A DNA stretch of 9,336 nt from Bacillota bacterium (GCA_021845645.1 JAJZVM010000166.1:1-9336), one strand, 5' to 3'. Shown: positions 1-5,979, numbered from the stretch's first letter. The notes: generated by a model not told the origin, from the letters alone. Program-made: numbers and translations.

Positions 1-38
1 CGCATCGCGCCTTCTGGACTGGTGTCTTGGCCTTTGAC

Positions 39-1178
39 TCACACACCTGCGAGCAGGAGGCCGAGGCCGAACGTGATGGCACCCTCGACGGCGCCGACGA
101 TGGTCATCTCCATGCCGCTCGAGAACCAGTTGCGCGCGGTTACCTTGGTCTTCGCCGCACCGACGGCGAAGTGCGCGATCAGGGAGATCGCGGCGGCGAC
201 GATGATGGCCGCCGTGCCATGCATGAAGAAGAACGGAATGACCGGGATGATCGCGCCGACGGCGGTGGCCAGAGATGAGCTGGTGGCGGAGACGATGGGG
301 TTCGGGGCGCTGTCCTCCGTCAAGCCGAGCTCCTCCTGCACCAGGGTCTTGAGCATGGCGTCGGGGTTCTCGGCCAGACGGTCGACCAGGTCCCGCGCCT
401 CCTCCTCGGAGAGACCTTTGAGCTGGTAGAAGAGGGAGAGCTCCTCGCGTTCCTCTGCGGGGGATTCTTCAAGCTCGCGCTTCTCGCGGGCGATCTCGGC
501 CTGGTGCACCTCGCCCTCGGCCTTGGCGGCGAGGTAGGCGCCGCTGCCCATCGAGAGCGCCGAGGCGACCATGCCGGCGAGGCCCGAAACGACGATCAGG
601 TGGCTCGAGCCGTGCGTGTAGCCGGCTACGCCGGCCACGATGCCGAAAATGGCGCCGAGGCCGTCGTTGGCGCCGTAGATGGCGTCGCCGATCCAGCCGC
701 TCGTCGAGGTCACATGCCAGCGCTCGCGGCCGAGCATGCGCCGCAGGACGTTGCCCGGATCGGTCTTTTGGACGAGCGCCGAGAGGCTTTCGGCGTGCCC
801 GGCCTCCTCGTGCGCCATCATCGCGACAGACTTGCGCACCTCGCCGTGCGGCAGCCAGCGCAGCAGGTCGCGATACTTGCCGACATCCTGCTGCTCGTCC
901 GCCTCGAGGCGCTTTAGCCATTCATCGCCGGACATCGTGTGCCGCGATCGTTTCAACTTGCTTTCGACCTCGCCACGGCTCGGCACCGGGATATCAAGCT
1001 CCGCCATGTGCTTTTCCCACATCAGCGCATGGCGCTCCTCGGCTTCCGCCAGGCGGATGAGGATCGAGCGCCGGTGCTGGTCCGGCTCTTCGGCCGCGAG
1101 TTCCCGGTAGGTAAAGGCTCCTTCCACTTCGTCGTGCCAGTTGCGCAACATCGCTTCCGTCACGCGCGTATCAGCCAA
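39..1178 (-). CDS. mbfA: Ferritin-like/VIT1 fusion, MbfA-type membrane iron exporter
   Basis: The protein of 379 residues joins an N-terminal ferritin-like (rubrerythrin-type) four-helix domain, residues about 10-150, to a C-terminal VIT1/CCC1 membrane domain, about 161-379. Diiron-type ligands are visible: E19, the E47-x-x-H50 pair, acidic residues near 92-95, and E125-x-x-H128. The VIT1 part opens with the typical GDAIYGANDGL, continues with ALSMGSGAYLAAKAE and a charged cytosolic EREEL linker, and ends in several hydrophobic segments. In rhizobia the same architecture (MbfA, membrane-bound ferritin) exports iron and protects against iron and peroxide stress. That role here is inferred from architecture. 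The start is a TTG at 1178, chosen because GGGAGGTG lies 6 nt upstream (1185-1192); the frame is open further up to 1517, but that part looks noncoding. An internal ATG at 1151 is possible but lacks such a site. The gene stands alone and is divergent from ytxC. The gene symbol is by architecture only. Confidence 0.88.
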   Translation of the reverse strand: MADTRVTEAMLRNWHDEVEGAFTYRELAAEEPDQHRRSILIRLAEAEERHALMWEKHMAELDIPVPSRGEVESKLKRSRHTMSGDEWLKRLEADEQQDVGKYRDLLRWLPHGEVRKSVAMMAHEEAGHAESLSALVQKTDPGNVLRRMLGRERWHVTSTSGWIGDAIYGANDGLGAIFGIVAGVAGYTHGSSHLIVVSGLAGMVASALSMGSGAYLAAKAEGEVHQAEIAREKRELEESPAEEREELSLFYQLKGLSEEEARDLVDRLAENPDAMLKTLVQEELGLTEDSAPNPIVSATSSSLATAVGAIIPVIPFFFMHGTAAIIVAAAISLIAHFAVGAAKTKVTARNWFSSGMEMTIVGAVEGAITFGLGLLLAGV

Positions 1179-1184
1179 CGATCG

Positions 1185-1192
1185 CACCTCCC
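1185..1192 (-). promoter_or_regulatory. Shine-Dalgarno deciding the TTG start of mbfA
   Basis: On the minus strand GGGAGGTG lies six bases before TTG 1178. This is the best ribosome binding site upstream of the ferritin domain and fixes the start at a TTG, although the frame remains open for another 113 codons upstream. Confidence 0.75.
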
Positions 1193-1339
1193 TGTGGCTG
1201 GCGCCGAACGCCGCTGCGTGCGGCCCCAGTGCCCATTTCCCCGGCAGATGCGTGCGCTCCTGCCGACTGGGCGAGCATGCCAACGGGCCGCCCCTCTGTG
1301 GCGAAGATTCCCGATCTCCGCGCGCTGATGGGCACCTTA

Positions 1340-1356
1340 TGTGCAAAGGATGCACA
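1340..1356. repeat. Inverted repeat TGTGCA-N5-TGCACA
   Basis: A perfect 6-bp inverted repeat with a 5-bp spacer lies in the AT-richer core of the mbfA/ytxC intergenic region, 22 bp from the Fur-like site. Its size suits a dimeric regulator site. It does not match a consensus I can name. Confidence 0.35.
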
Positions 1357-1378
1357 AAGATTCCGAAATCTCTAGGGA

Positions 1379-1397
1379 GATAATGAGAACCGTTTAT
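1379..1397. promoter_or_regulatory. Fur-like operator candidate
   Basis: GATAATGAGAACCGTTTAT matches 13 of 19 positions of the classical Fur box GATAATGATAATCATTATC, counted by eye. The left eight bases are exact and the right half is weak. It lies about 200 bp upstream of the iron-related mbfA start and about 160 bp upstream of ytxC. Iron-responsive control of mbfA is known in other bacteria, so the location is sensible, but the match is imperfect. Confidence 0.4.
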
Positions 1398-1556
1398 TAC
1401 GCGCGCTGCGCTGAAACTGTGCGTTTCGTCAGATTTGTCGACCTTTGGCAATATGCCTAGACGGCGGATTGGCAGATGCGGCAGGAGTGCGTTGTATGCA
1501 CCTGGCGGGCCGCTCATATACTGTGGGCGACCTCCGGGTTGGGGAGCGTGGTGACG

Positions 1557-2399
1557 ATGGATGTCCTTTCAATCGAAGCCTCGCGGCACACCGATGAACT
1601 GGTCAGGCTGCTGCACCAGCGCCTGAGGCGCTTCAAGGGCCGCACTGAATTCTCGATCCGCGAGGAGCGCCGGCGCGAGGCGGTTCGCCTCGGCCTGACG
1701 TGGCCCGGCGGCGCCGACGACGAGGTCGCCGGCGAAGTCGCCCAGACCCTCGCGCAGCACATTCTCGCGAACCTCGAGCCCGATCTCCTGAACCAGCTCA
1801 TCCGCAGGCATTATGGCCAGTTCGACGCCGACGAACGCGCCGAGATCCTGGGCAGCGCGCGCGTGGAAGCGCCGCGGCGCGAGCTTACGACGAGTCTCGC
1901 GCGCCAGATCGGCGAATACCTCGCCCAGCATCGGGCCGTCAACCTGGAAGGTTTCGTGACGTTCCGGCTCAAGGACTACATGCTGGATCTCGAGCGCAAT
2001 GTCGACGCTGCTGTCGACGAGTTCCTGATCGATCGCGAATACAGGGAATTCGTCCGCCTCTTGCGTTACTTCGTGGAGGTGCAGTCGCCGAAAATCCCGG
2101 AGGTGCACGTGATGCTGCGGCTGGACGGCAGCTTCGAGCTGCGGGACCGCCTGATGCAGCCGCTGCCCGACGAGATGTCGGACGACTTCCGCCTCGAGAG
2201 CCAGAGGGCTGAGATCAACCTCGAGGATGTGCTCGTGTCGTCGCTCATCACGCTGGCGCCGGCGCAGGTGACGGTGCACGGCGACGACAGGGCGCAGGAT
2301 ATGCCATCGGTGCGCACGGCGCAGCAGGTCTTCGGCCAGCGCCTGCACTACTGCACCGGCTGCAGCGCCTGCGCTGACCTGAGGCGCGCGCACTTGTAG
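1557..2399 (+). CDS. ytxC: YtxC-family putative sporulation protein
   Basis: The soluble protein of 280 residues has the hallmarks of the YtxC family (YtxC-like, putative sporulation protein). The core motif NLEGFVTFRLKDY begins near residue 129, followed by the acidic, aromatic stretch VDEFLIDREYREFVRLLRYF. The family's C-terminal cysteine cluster appears as CTGCSAC (C266, C269, C272). The biochemical role of YtxC is unknown; the family is essentially confined to spore-forming Firmicutes, so it is the best lineage marker here. ATG 1557 is preferred because GGGGAG lies at 1541-1546; GTG codons at 1548 and 1551 are less well spaced, and an upstream ATG at 1476 would add 27 unlikely residues. 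A TATACT at 1517-1522 may be the -10 element. It is followed at some distance by a lipoprotein that may also be spore-related. The long antisense frame across this gene is a high-GC artefact. Confidence 0.85.
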   Translation: MDVLSIEASRHTDELVRLLHQRLRRFKGRTEFSIREERRREAVRLGLTWPGGADDEVAGEVAQTLAQHILANLEPDLLNQLIRRHYGQFDADERAEILGSARVEAPRRELTTSLARQIGEYLAQHRAVNLEGFVTFRLKDYMLDLERNVDAAVDEFLIDREYREFVRLLRYFVEVQSPKIPEVHVMLRLDGSFELRDRLMQPLPDEMSDDFRLESQRAEINLEDVLVSSLITLAPAQVTVHGDDRAQDMPSVRTAQQVFGQRLHYCTGCSACADLRRAHL

Positions 2400-2585
2400 A
2401 AAAGGTGTTTCGGTCGGATGCAGATCAGGCGAGATCGCTTCGCCCCGGCTCCAGCGAACGCGGGTCGGGACTGCGCTCTGCTCTCTGGGCGTTCTCCCGA
2501 CGTGGGGCAGCCTTGGCCCTTCTGGGCGCATGCACATAGCTTTAACGCCGTCGGCGGACGCTACTGGGGCGGGGAGTGGTGCCAG
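2400..2585 (+). other. Leader or intergenic region before the repeat lipoprotein
   Basis: The reading frame of the next gene is open from ATG 2418, but the roughly 56 residues it would add are rich in R, P, W and G and do not look like a signal peptide. The stretch contains a perfect inverted repeat, GTCGGGA (2464-2470) with TCCCGAC (2495-2501). It could form a long stem and act as a leader structure or as a weak stop for ytxC transcription. No T-tract follows it. Confidence 0.35.
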
Positions 2586-3419
2586 ATAAGTTTTCTGAAC
2601 ACGTTCTCTGTGCTTCTTCTGCCGGTCACGCTATCTGTTGTTTTGTCCGGCTGCACCGCCCGCAGTCCGCTGGCGGAGCCGGCGAAACGGCTGACGCGGA
2701 GCGTGGCGCTCGACTCGAGCGTGCAGTCGGCCTTTGCGAAGGGACGCCAAAGGGCTATGACGACCCCGGCCCGCGGGCAGATCCTGCGCCAGAACCTCTT
2801 GGAGCAACAGAAGATGTGGGACAGCCGGGCAACGCGGGCAGGCATGGCCAAACTGCTGGTCCACGGGCGGACGGTGGCCACTAGCGACGCGAAGACGCGC
2901 CCCGCTGTGCTCGATCAGAATCTCAAGGAGCAGAAACTCATGTGGGCGGATCCCGCGAAAAGTCGCACCATGACGATGCTCGCGGTGGACGGCCGGAAGC
3001 TGGCGCTGAAGGATGCCGCGTCCGCCCGATCGATGCTGCAGCAGAACCTGACCGAGCAACGAGCCGCCGTGGCTGCTCCGAACCTTGCGGCGGGCATGTC
3101 GGATGTCTCCGTGCGGCTCACGCAAGAGGCGTTGAAGCATCCGGCGCAGGCCAAGACACTGCGCCATGCGACCATGTCGGTGATGGAGGGCATCGCCTCG
3201 GACTCCACAGAGCGCCAGCGTCTGCTGGCCCTCATGTCGTCGCTCATGGAGGACCCGACCATGAAGGCCAAGCTCGTGGCCATGATGAAGTCGATGATAG
3301 CGGCGAGCGCGTCGGGCGGATCCTCGCACAGCGGGTCGGGTCGGGTGCCAGCTTCGAAGTCTTCCGGCGGACAGCAGCTTCCAGGATCCGCAGCAACTTC
3401 GGGTTCGGCAAGCCTGTGA
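2586..3419 (+). CDS. Repeat lipoprotein, possibly GerD-like (spore germination)
   Basis: A hydrophobic stretch ending in the lipobox LSGC (Cys codon 2652-2654) marks a lipid-anchored exported protein. The mature part is helical. It holds four back-to-back units of exactly 42 residues starting at 2784, 2910, 3036 and 3162; the first three open with L-x-Q-N-L-x-E-Q. The last unit contains MEDPTMKAKLVAMM, followed by a Ser/Gly-rich tail of about 40 residues. Lipobox, helical repeats, a xDPxxKAKLxxMM-like end and a Gly-rich tail recall GerD, the lipoprotein that clusters germinant receptors in the inner spore membrane. This is my recollection of the family, not an alignment. The start is uncertain: GGGGAG (2571-2576) is ideally placed for ATA 2586, giving Cys at residue 23. 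CTG 2595 and GTG 2610 are alternatives, and ATG 2418 would give an implausible 78-residue leader. Presence of a real gene is likely; its function is tentative. Confidence 0.65.
   Translation: MSFLNTFSVLLLPVTLSVVLSGCTARSPLAEPAKRLTRSVALDSSVQSAFAKGRQRAMTTPARGQILRQNLLEQQKMWDSRATRAGMAKLLVHGRTVATSDAKTRPAVLDQNLKEQKLMWADPAKSRTMTMLAVDGRKLALKDAASARSMLQQNLTEQRAAVAAPNLAAGMSDVSVRLTQEALKHPAQAKTLRHATMSVMEGIASDSTERQRLLALMSSLMEDPTMKAKLVAMMKSMIAASASGGSSHSGSGRVPASKSSGGQQLPGSAATSGSASL
2784..3287 (+). repeat. Four tandem 42-codon units inside the lipoprotein gene
   Basis: The period is exactly 126 bp (starts 2784, 2910, 3036, 3162). Units 1-3 share L-x-Q-N-L-x-E-Q at the start. Units 1 and 2 also share M-W near position 11 and a GR-(T/K) near position 28. 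Unit 4 is the most diverged. The conservation is at protein level; the DNA has drifted. Confidence 0.65.
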
Positions 3420-3680
3420 CGAATCTCCACCTGGGTTCTTGCTGCTTCCGGAGAAGCCGACCGTGGCTCATGCAACTGGGACGAACATTGGCGTTCTCCA
3501 CAACGCAACGGGCGTAGGGGATCTCCAGCAAGGTTTAGGCCTGCACCTACCGACCATCAATGTCCCTGTTCGCGAACGTACGCATGCTGTACGGGCGCAG
3601 AGCAAGAGCTGTCAGGGGACGGTGTCGACACCGGTCCCTTCCCGTCGCTGACGGACGGCCAGCGACTCAGAGCCGAGCGC
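3420..3680. other. Intergenic stretch, no gene seen
   Basis: I see no supported gene here; the short frames have no SD or recognisable composition. It holds the palindrome GTTCGCGAAC (3568-3577), CGTAC-N7-GTACG just after it, and the two tandem hairpins listed separately (3614-3666). Confidence 0.55.
3614..3666. repeat. Two tandem palindromes, possible MITE or REP-like element
   Basis: The first is centred on the perfect 14-bp palindrome CGGTGTCGACACCG (3620-3633), extended with one mismatch and one G.T pair to 3614-3639. The second is GTCGCTG-N9-CAGCGAC (3644-3666), a perfect 7-bp stem. A CAGGGGACGG-type palindrome of this kind is, as I recall, common in intergenic repeats tied to Y1 (REP-associated) transposases. 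No transposase is present, so the assignment is inference. Confidence 0.4.
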
Positions 3681-3805
3681 CTGGGTGAAGAGCGTGAGCT
3701 GCTCGAAGCGTCTGCGCAAGGGCGCGACAGGCCGGTCGAGCCTTAGGGCAGCGCGCCGGGCGGCGGTCGGAGCGAGGACCCGGTCGCGCTCCGCCGAGGG
3801 TTTTC
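3681..3805 (-). pseudogene. Truncated second copy of a radical SAM gene 3' tail
   Basis: Bases 3683-3779 align with 4815-4911 in the same orientation at roughly 83 percent identity, counted by eye with one gap, and include an identical AGGCCGGTCGAGCCTT (3729-3744 versus 4861-4876). On the minus strand the copy reads in one frame as AERDRVLAPTAARRAALRLD, then RPVAPLRRR, then FEQLTLF. This matches the C-terminal end of the SplB-like gene at 4750-5636. Only about 40 codons of the gene remain. Nothing of the catalytic part is present, so it is a fragment. Confidence 0.6.
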
Positions 3806-3834
3806 GCCCAGCCCCGCTCGAAATGACTGTGTGG

Positions 3835-4464
3835 CTACGGCGTCAGGACAAGACTCTTTGCAGTCTCGCCTTGGCAGTGTTCCGGGTACGACAAAGGCGG
3901 GGGAGGGAAGGCGTATAGGGTCTTGCTTGGCTGGCACTGGGCATTGGGTGCTACTGGAGTTTGTAGAGACGTCAGCGGTGAACCTGTCGGAGCCTTGGAT
4001 ATGACTTTGGATATGGCGGTGTTTACCCTGTCCAGCGCCTTGGCTATGGCACGATTAGATATGCTGCCGAAGTTGGTGTGGGAGAGCGGCTGGAGACTGC
4101 TCAAGAACGTGCGGATGACATGCATTTGGCGCGAGGTGACCTTGCCTTCTACCAATTGACCCTCTGCGTATTGCATGTAGTTGGCGACGTTGGGTGCACT
4201 ACGCACGCCCAAAGCCTCGAGCGCGGAGGAACCCGCAAGCAAAAACGTGACACCCATCGTTGTCCATGTCCGGCCACTCCCCTTGTCGCGGCTCTTCCAT
4301 GCGCCATTGCCCTGGCGGATGAGGGCATACCCCTCCATGAGGTTGCTCTGAGCGCTGTAGCGGAGTGCCGACCCCGCCGTGGACTGGCAGATCATCAGTC
4401 CCAAGAGGAGTCCGACAACGAGCCCTGCTGCAGCGATGCCAAACATCCATTTGTTTGAACGCAT
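3835..4464 (-). CDS. Membrane-anchored protein of unknown function
   Basis: The protein of 209 residues starts at ATG 4464 behind an excellent AGGAGGTG (4471-4478, 6 nt away). The frame is open further upstream, but the codons before this ATG lie in a hairpin-rich leader. The N-terminus MRSNKWMFGIAAAGLVVGLL is a short positive stretch plus one transmembrane helix (about residues 6-27). The cysteine after it (GLMIC) is not a proper lipobox, so an uncleaved anchor is likelier than a lipoprotein. The rest is probably extracytoplasmic: an amphipathic helical region (about 30-165) with one mildly hydrophobic stretch (TWTTMGVTFLLAGSSALEAL), then a Pro/Ser-rich tail with two cysteines. I do not recognise a family. 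The gene lies between two copies of a radical SAM 3' tail and is transcribed in the same direction as them. No T-rich terminator follows. Confidence 0.6.
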   Translation of the reverse strand: MRSNKWMFGIAAAGLVVGLLLGLMICQSTAGSALRYSAQSNLMEGYALIRQGNGAWKSRDKGSGRTWTTMGVTFLLAGSSALEALGVRSAPNVANYMQYAEGQLVEGKVTSRQMHVIRTFLSSLQPLSHTNFGSISNRAIAKALDRVNTAISKVISKAPTGSPLTSLQTPVAPNAQCQPSKTLYAFPPPPLSYPEHCQGETAKSLVLTP

Positions 4465-4600
4465 GCGACGCACCTCCTGGGCTGGCCGCTCTTGGCGGCA
4501 GGCAGGGATCTTGCCGTGATCCCGAAGTGCCAGGGCACCCTGGCGGCGAAGGTCGCCACCGCAGCTTTGCAGCCAACCGCTGCATGATGTGGAGAACTGC
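4465..4600 (-). promoter_or_regulatory. Hairpin-rich leader upstream of the 209-residue membrane protein
   Basis: Reading towards the gene, five short perfect inverted repeats follow one another: 4569-4583 (GCAGC-N5-GCTGC), 4545-4557 (GGCGA-N3-TCGCC), 4529-4544 (GCCAGGG-N2-CCCTGGC), 4505-4523 (GGGATC-N7-GATCCC) and 4485-4499 (GCCGC-N5-GCGGC). The last ends a few bases before the SD at 4471-4478. No known riboswitch consensus is satisfied. It may be a regulatory leader, an attenuator, or simply GC-rich sequence. A TTGAAA on the minus strand (4615-4610) could be a -35, but no good -10 follows. Confidence 0.35.
4471..4478 (-). promoter_or_regulatory. Shine-Dalgarno of the 209-residue membrane protein
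   Basis: AGGAGGTG on the minus strand, six bases before ATG 4464, decides this start over the ATG at 4602 of the same open frame. Confidence 0.75.
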
Positions 4601-4749
4601 ACCAGTTGTTTTCAACATTTCTTCCCGCGTCCTCCTGCAACTCCTGCGCCTTGTCGCCTGTGAGGCTCAAGTCGGCGCCTGGTCGTGGCCCTTTCAGACT
4701 ATGCGGCTCGCCGGGAGCATCTGGGCACGTGCTGCACGCACGCGCTTCG

Positions 4750-5636
4750 TCACGCCGTACACGTGCGCGGTGCTGGCGACTCAAGGCCGCGCGTCCGGCG
4801 TGGCCCCGACGGGAGAGTGAACAGCGTGAACTGCTCGTAACGCCTGGGCAAGGGGGCGAAAGGCCGGTCGAGCCTTTGGGGCGGCGCGCCGTGCGGCGAT
4901 CGGCGCGAGCCAACGCTCCCTTTCGACCGCAGGGAGCGACTCGCGCGTTCCGTAGAGGCGCTCGACGGCCCGCGCCAGTCGCGCAGACCGGGTGAGAGGC
5001 GGAGCGGCTGCACCATGACAGGGGTGGCGCCGACCCCCGCCGAAGCCTCGAGGACCCGCAAGGCCTCGGCGTCGCCGAGCACGGGCACGAGCGGGGCCAG
5101 GAAGACGCTTGGCGGGATGCCCGCTCCGCGCAGATCGCGGAGCGCCTCGAGCCGGGCGAGCGGTTTCGGTGTCATGGGCTCCAGCAGGCGCCAGAGATCC
5201 TCGCCGAGGACGCTGACGCTCAAATGGACGCGAATGCCGCCATAGGCCGCGAAGCTCTTCAGGAGATCGAGGTCGCGCAGGACGAGCGGCGACTTCGTCG
5301 TGATCGTCACCGCCTCTTCAGCCTCGAGCAGCTCGAGGCAGCGGTACGTCAGCCGCTCCCGGGCTTCGAGCGGCTGTAGGGGTCGGTTGCGGTGCCGATC
5401 GCGATCTCGCCGACGAGCGGGGTGCGCCGTGCCCTAAGCTCCCGGGCGAGGTGCCAGGGCAGATCCCGCTTGTACCAGTCCCCCGGGTCCTCGAACCCGA
5501 TGTAGCTGTGGTATATGTGCGCATAGCAGTAGAGCCAGGCGTGCCGGCAGCCACGATAAGGATTGAGGCTCCGGGCGAACGGCATGCCCCTGACGCGCTG
5601 CAACGCGGAAGTCACGTCATGGCTTGCGTACTCCAT
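4750..5636 (-). pseudogene. Decayed SplB-like radical SAM gene
   Basis: The N-terminal part carries GMPFARSLNPYRGCRHAW, the region of the CxxxCxxC iron-sulfur motif of SplB-like (COG1533) radical SAM proteins, but reads C-RHA-W-LY-C: the middle cysteine is Trp (TGG). GEIAIGTATDPY follows. The frame then breaks at 5375/5376, where one C appears lost (TAC-CAG to TACAG). Restoring it gives DPY-QPLEARERLTYRCLELL and continues as TITTKSPLVLRDLDLLKSF and LEPMTPKPLARLEALRD. A second shift lies near 4970-4980, after LRLSPGLRDW, where LARAVERLYG appears in another frame. A third lies near 4876, where one extra base relative to the 3681-3805 copy separates VERERWLAPIAARRAA from RLDRPFAPLPRRYEQFTLF. The start is taken as ATG 5636; ATG 5672 is also in frame. 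Four independent lesions argue for a dead gene rather than one sequencing error. 4750 is simply where the last frame stops. Confidence 0.8.
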
Positions 5637-5648
5637 GGCATGAGCATA

Positions 5649-5660
5649 GAACAACAGTTC
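5649..5660. promoter_or_regulatory. LexA/DinR-like box candidate
   Basis: GAAC-AACA-GTTC is a perfect GAAC-N4-GTTC core, as in the Gram-positive LexA (DinR) box; the outer consensus positions fit only partly. It lies 12 bp upstream of ATG 5636 of the radical SAM pseudogene, whose relatives are often DNA-repair proteins. If ATG 5672 was the true start, the site would be inside the gene. Confidence 0.3.
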
Positions 5661-5672
5661 GGCACAAGGCAT

Positions 5673-5935
5673 AGGCCGGCAACGTGGTCCGCGGACCCCG
5701 CAGAGCCAGCAGGTTTTGCTCGCCACTCGACGCCGCACTGGAAGAAAGGCGAGGCCGGAGCAGAGGTAGCTGAGGTACAGGCGGCAGGCATGCCGGCAGC
5801 CAGAACGCCAGGGCGAACGACGTGACTTTATATGCTGCATGCCAAGATAGATCCGTGCGGGACCGACCTGTCGTTCCGCCTCGTACAGACTGCCGCCGCG
5901 TCGGTCAGGCGGCAGGGCCCTTGCACGCGGGCGCT
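5673..5935. other. Intergenic stretch, no gene seen
   Basis: This lies between the divergent radical SAM pseudogene and the marR promoter. The minus-strand frame continues open through it to 5960, but the Cys/Arg-rich translation shows no domain. A palindromic GGCATGCC core sits near 5790. I see no RNA gene or terminator. Confidence 0.5.
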
Positions 5936-5955
5936 GCGGTTGCACGGTCAACCGC
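5936..5955. promoter_or_regulatory. Inverted repeat over the -35, possible operator
   Basis: GCGGTTG-N6-CAACCGC is a perfect 7-bp inverted repeat spanning the proposed -35 of the marR promoter. Its half-site differs from that of the 5980-5995 repeat, so it may bind a different protein or be fortuitous. Confidence 0.4.
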
Positions 5956-5968
5956 CGCATGATACGAT
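5940..5968 (+). promoter_or_regulatory. Probable promoter of the marR-MFS operon
   Basis: A weak -35, TTGCAC (5940-5945), is followed after 17 bp by TACGAT (5963-5968), with a TG one base ahead (TGATACGAT), that is an extended -10. Transcription would begin near 5975. One inverted repeat covers the -35 and another follows the start point, which suits a repressed promoter. Confidence 0.5.
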
Positions 5969-5979
5969 TCTGCAGAGAA

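Larger units (their letters stand above)
1179..1556. other. Divergent intergenic region, mbfA / ytxC
   Basis: These 378 bases hold no convincing gene; the open frame running through them on the minus strand lacks any recognisable domain. The AT-richer core (about 1335-1460) is the obvious promoter area for both neighbours. It holds a TGTGCA-N5-TGCACA inverted repeat, a Fur-like site, and near ytxC a TATACT at 1517-1522 that could be a -10 element (no good -35 at standard spacing). Confidence 0.6.

Noticed and set aside
1179..1517. N-terminal extension of the ferritin-VIT1 protein by 113 residues
   Set aside because: The extension would run through the divergent promoter region and has no domain. 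TTG 1178 has a strong SD.
1569..2537. 322-codon open frame on the minus strand across ytxC
   Set aside because: It is a high-GC shadow of ytxC. The translation is rich in H, R, P and A without any domain, and the opposite strand carries clear YtxC motifs.
3439..3651. 70-codon plus-strand frame after the lipoprotein
   Set aside because: It has no SD, domain or convincing composition, and it runs into the palindromic repeat.
4500..4583. c-di-GMP-I (GEMM) riboswitch upstream of the 209-residue gene
   Set aside because: The minus strand has GCAAAGC followed by CGG and a later CCAGG, which recalls part of the consensus. The essential GGCAAACC and GAAA-loop helix are missing.
3835..4602. Longer version (255 residues) of the unknown membrane protein from ATG 4602
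   Set aside because: The extra 46 codons lie in the hairpin-rich leader. ATG 4464 has an ideal SD followed directly by a membrane helix.
5637..5960. Upstream part of the radical SAM open frame as a separate or longer protein
   Set aside because: Translation upstream of about 5672 is Arg/Cys-rich without family similarity; the conserved part begins near VTSALQRVRGMPF.
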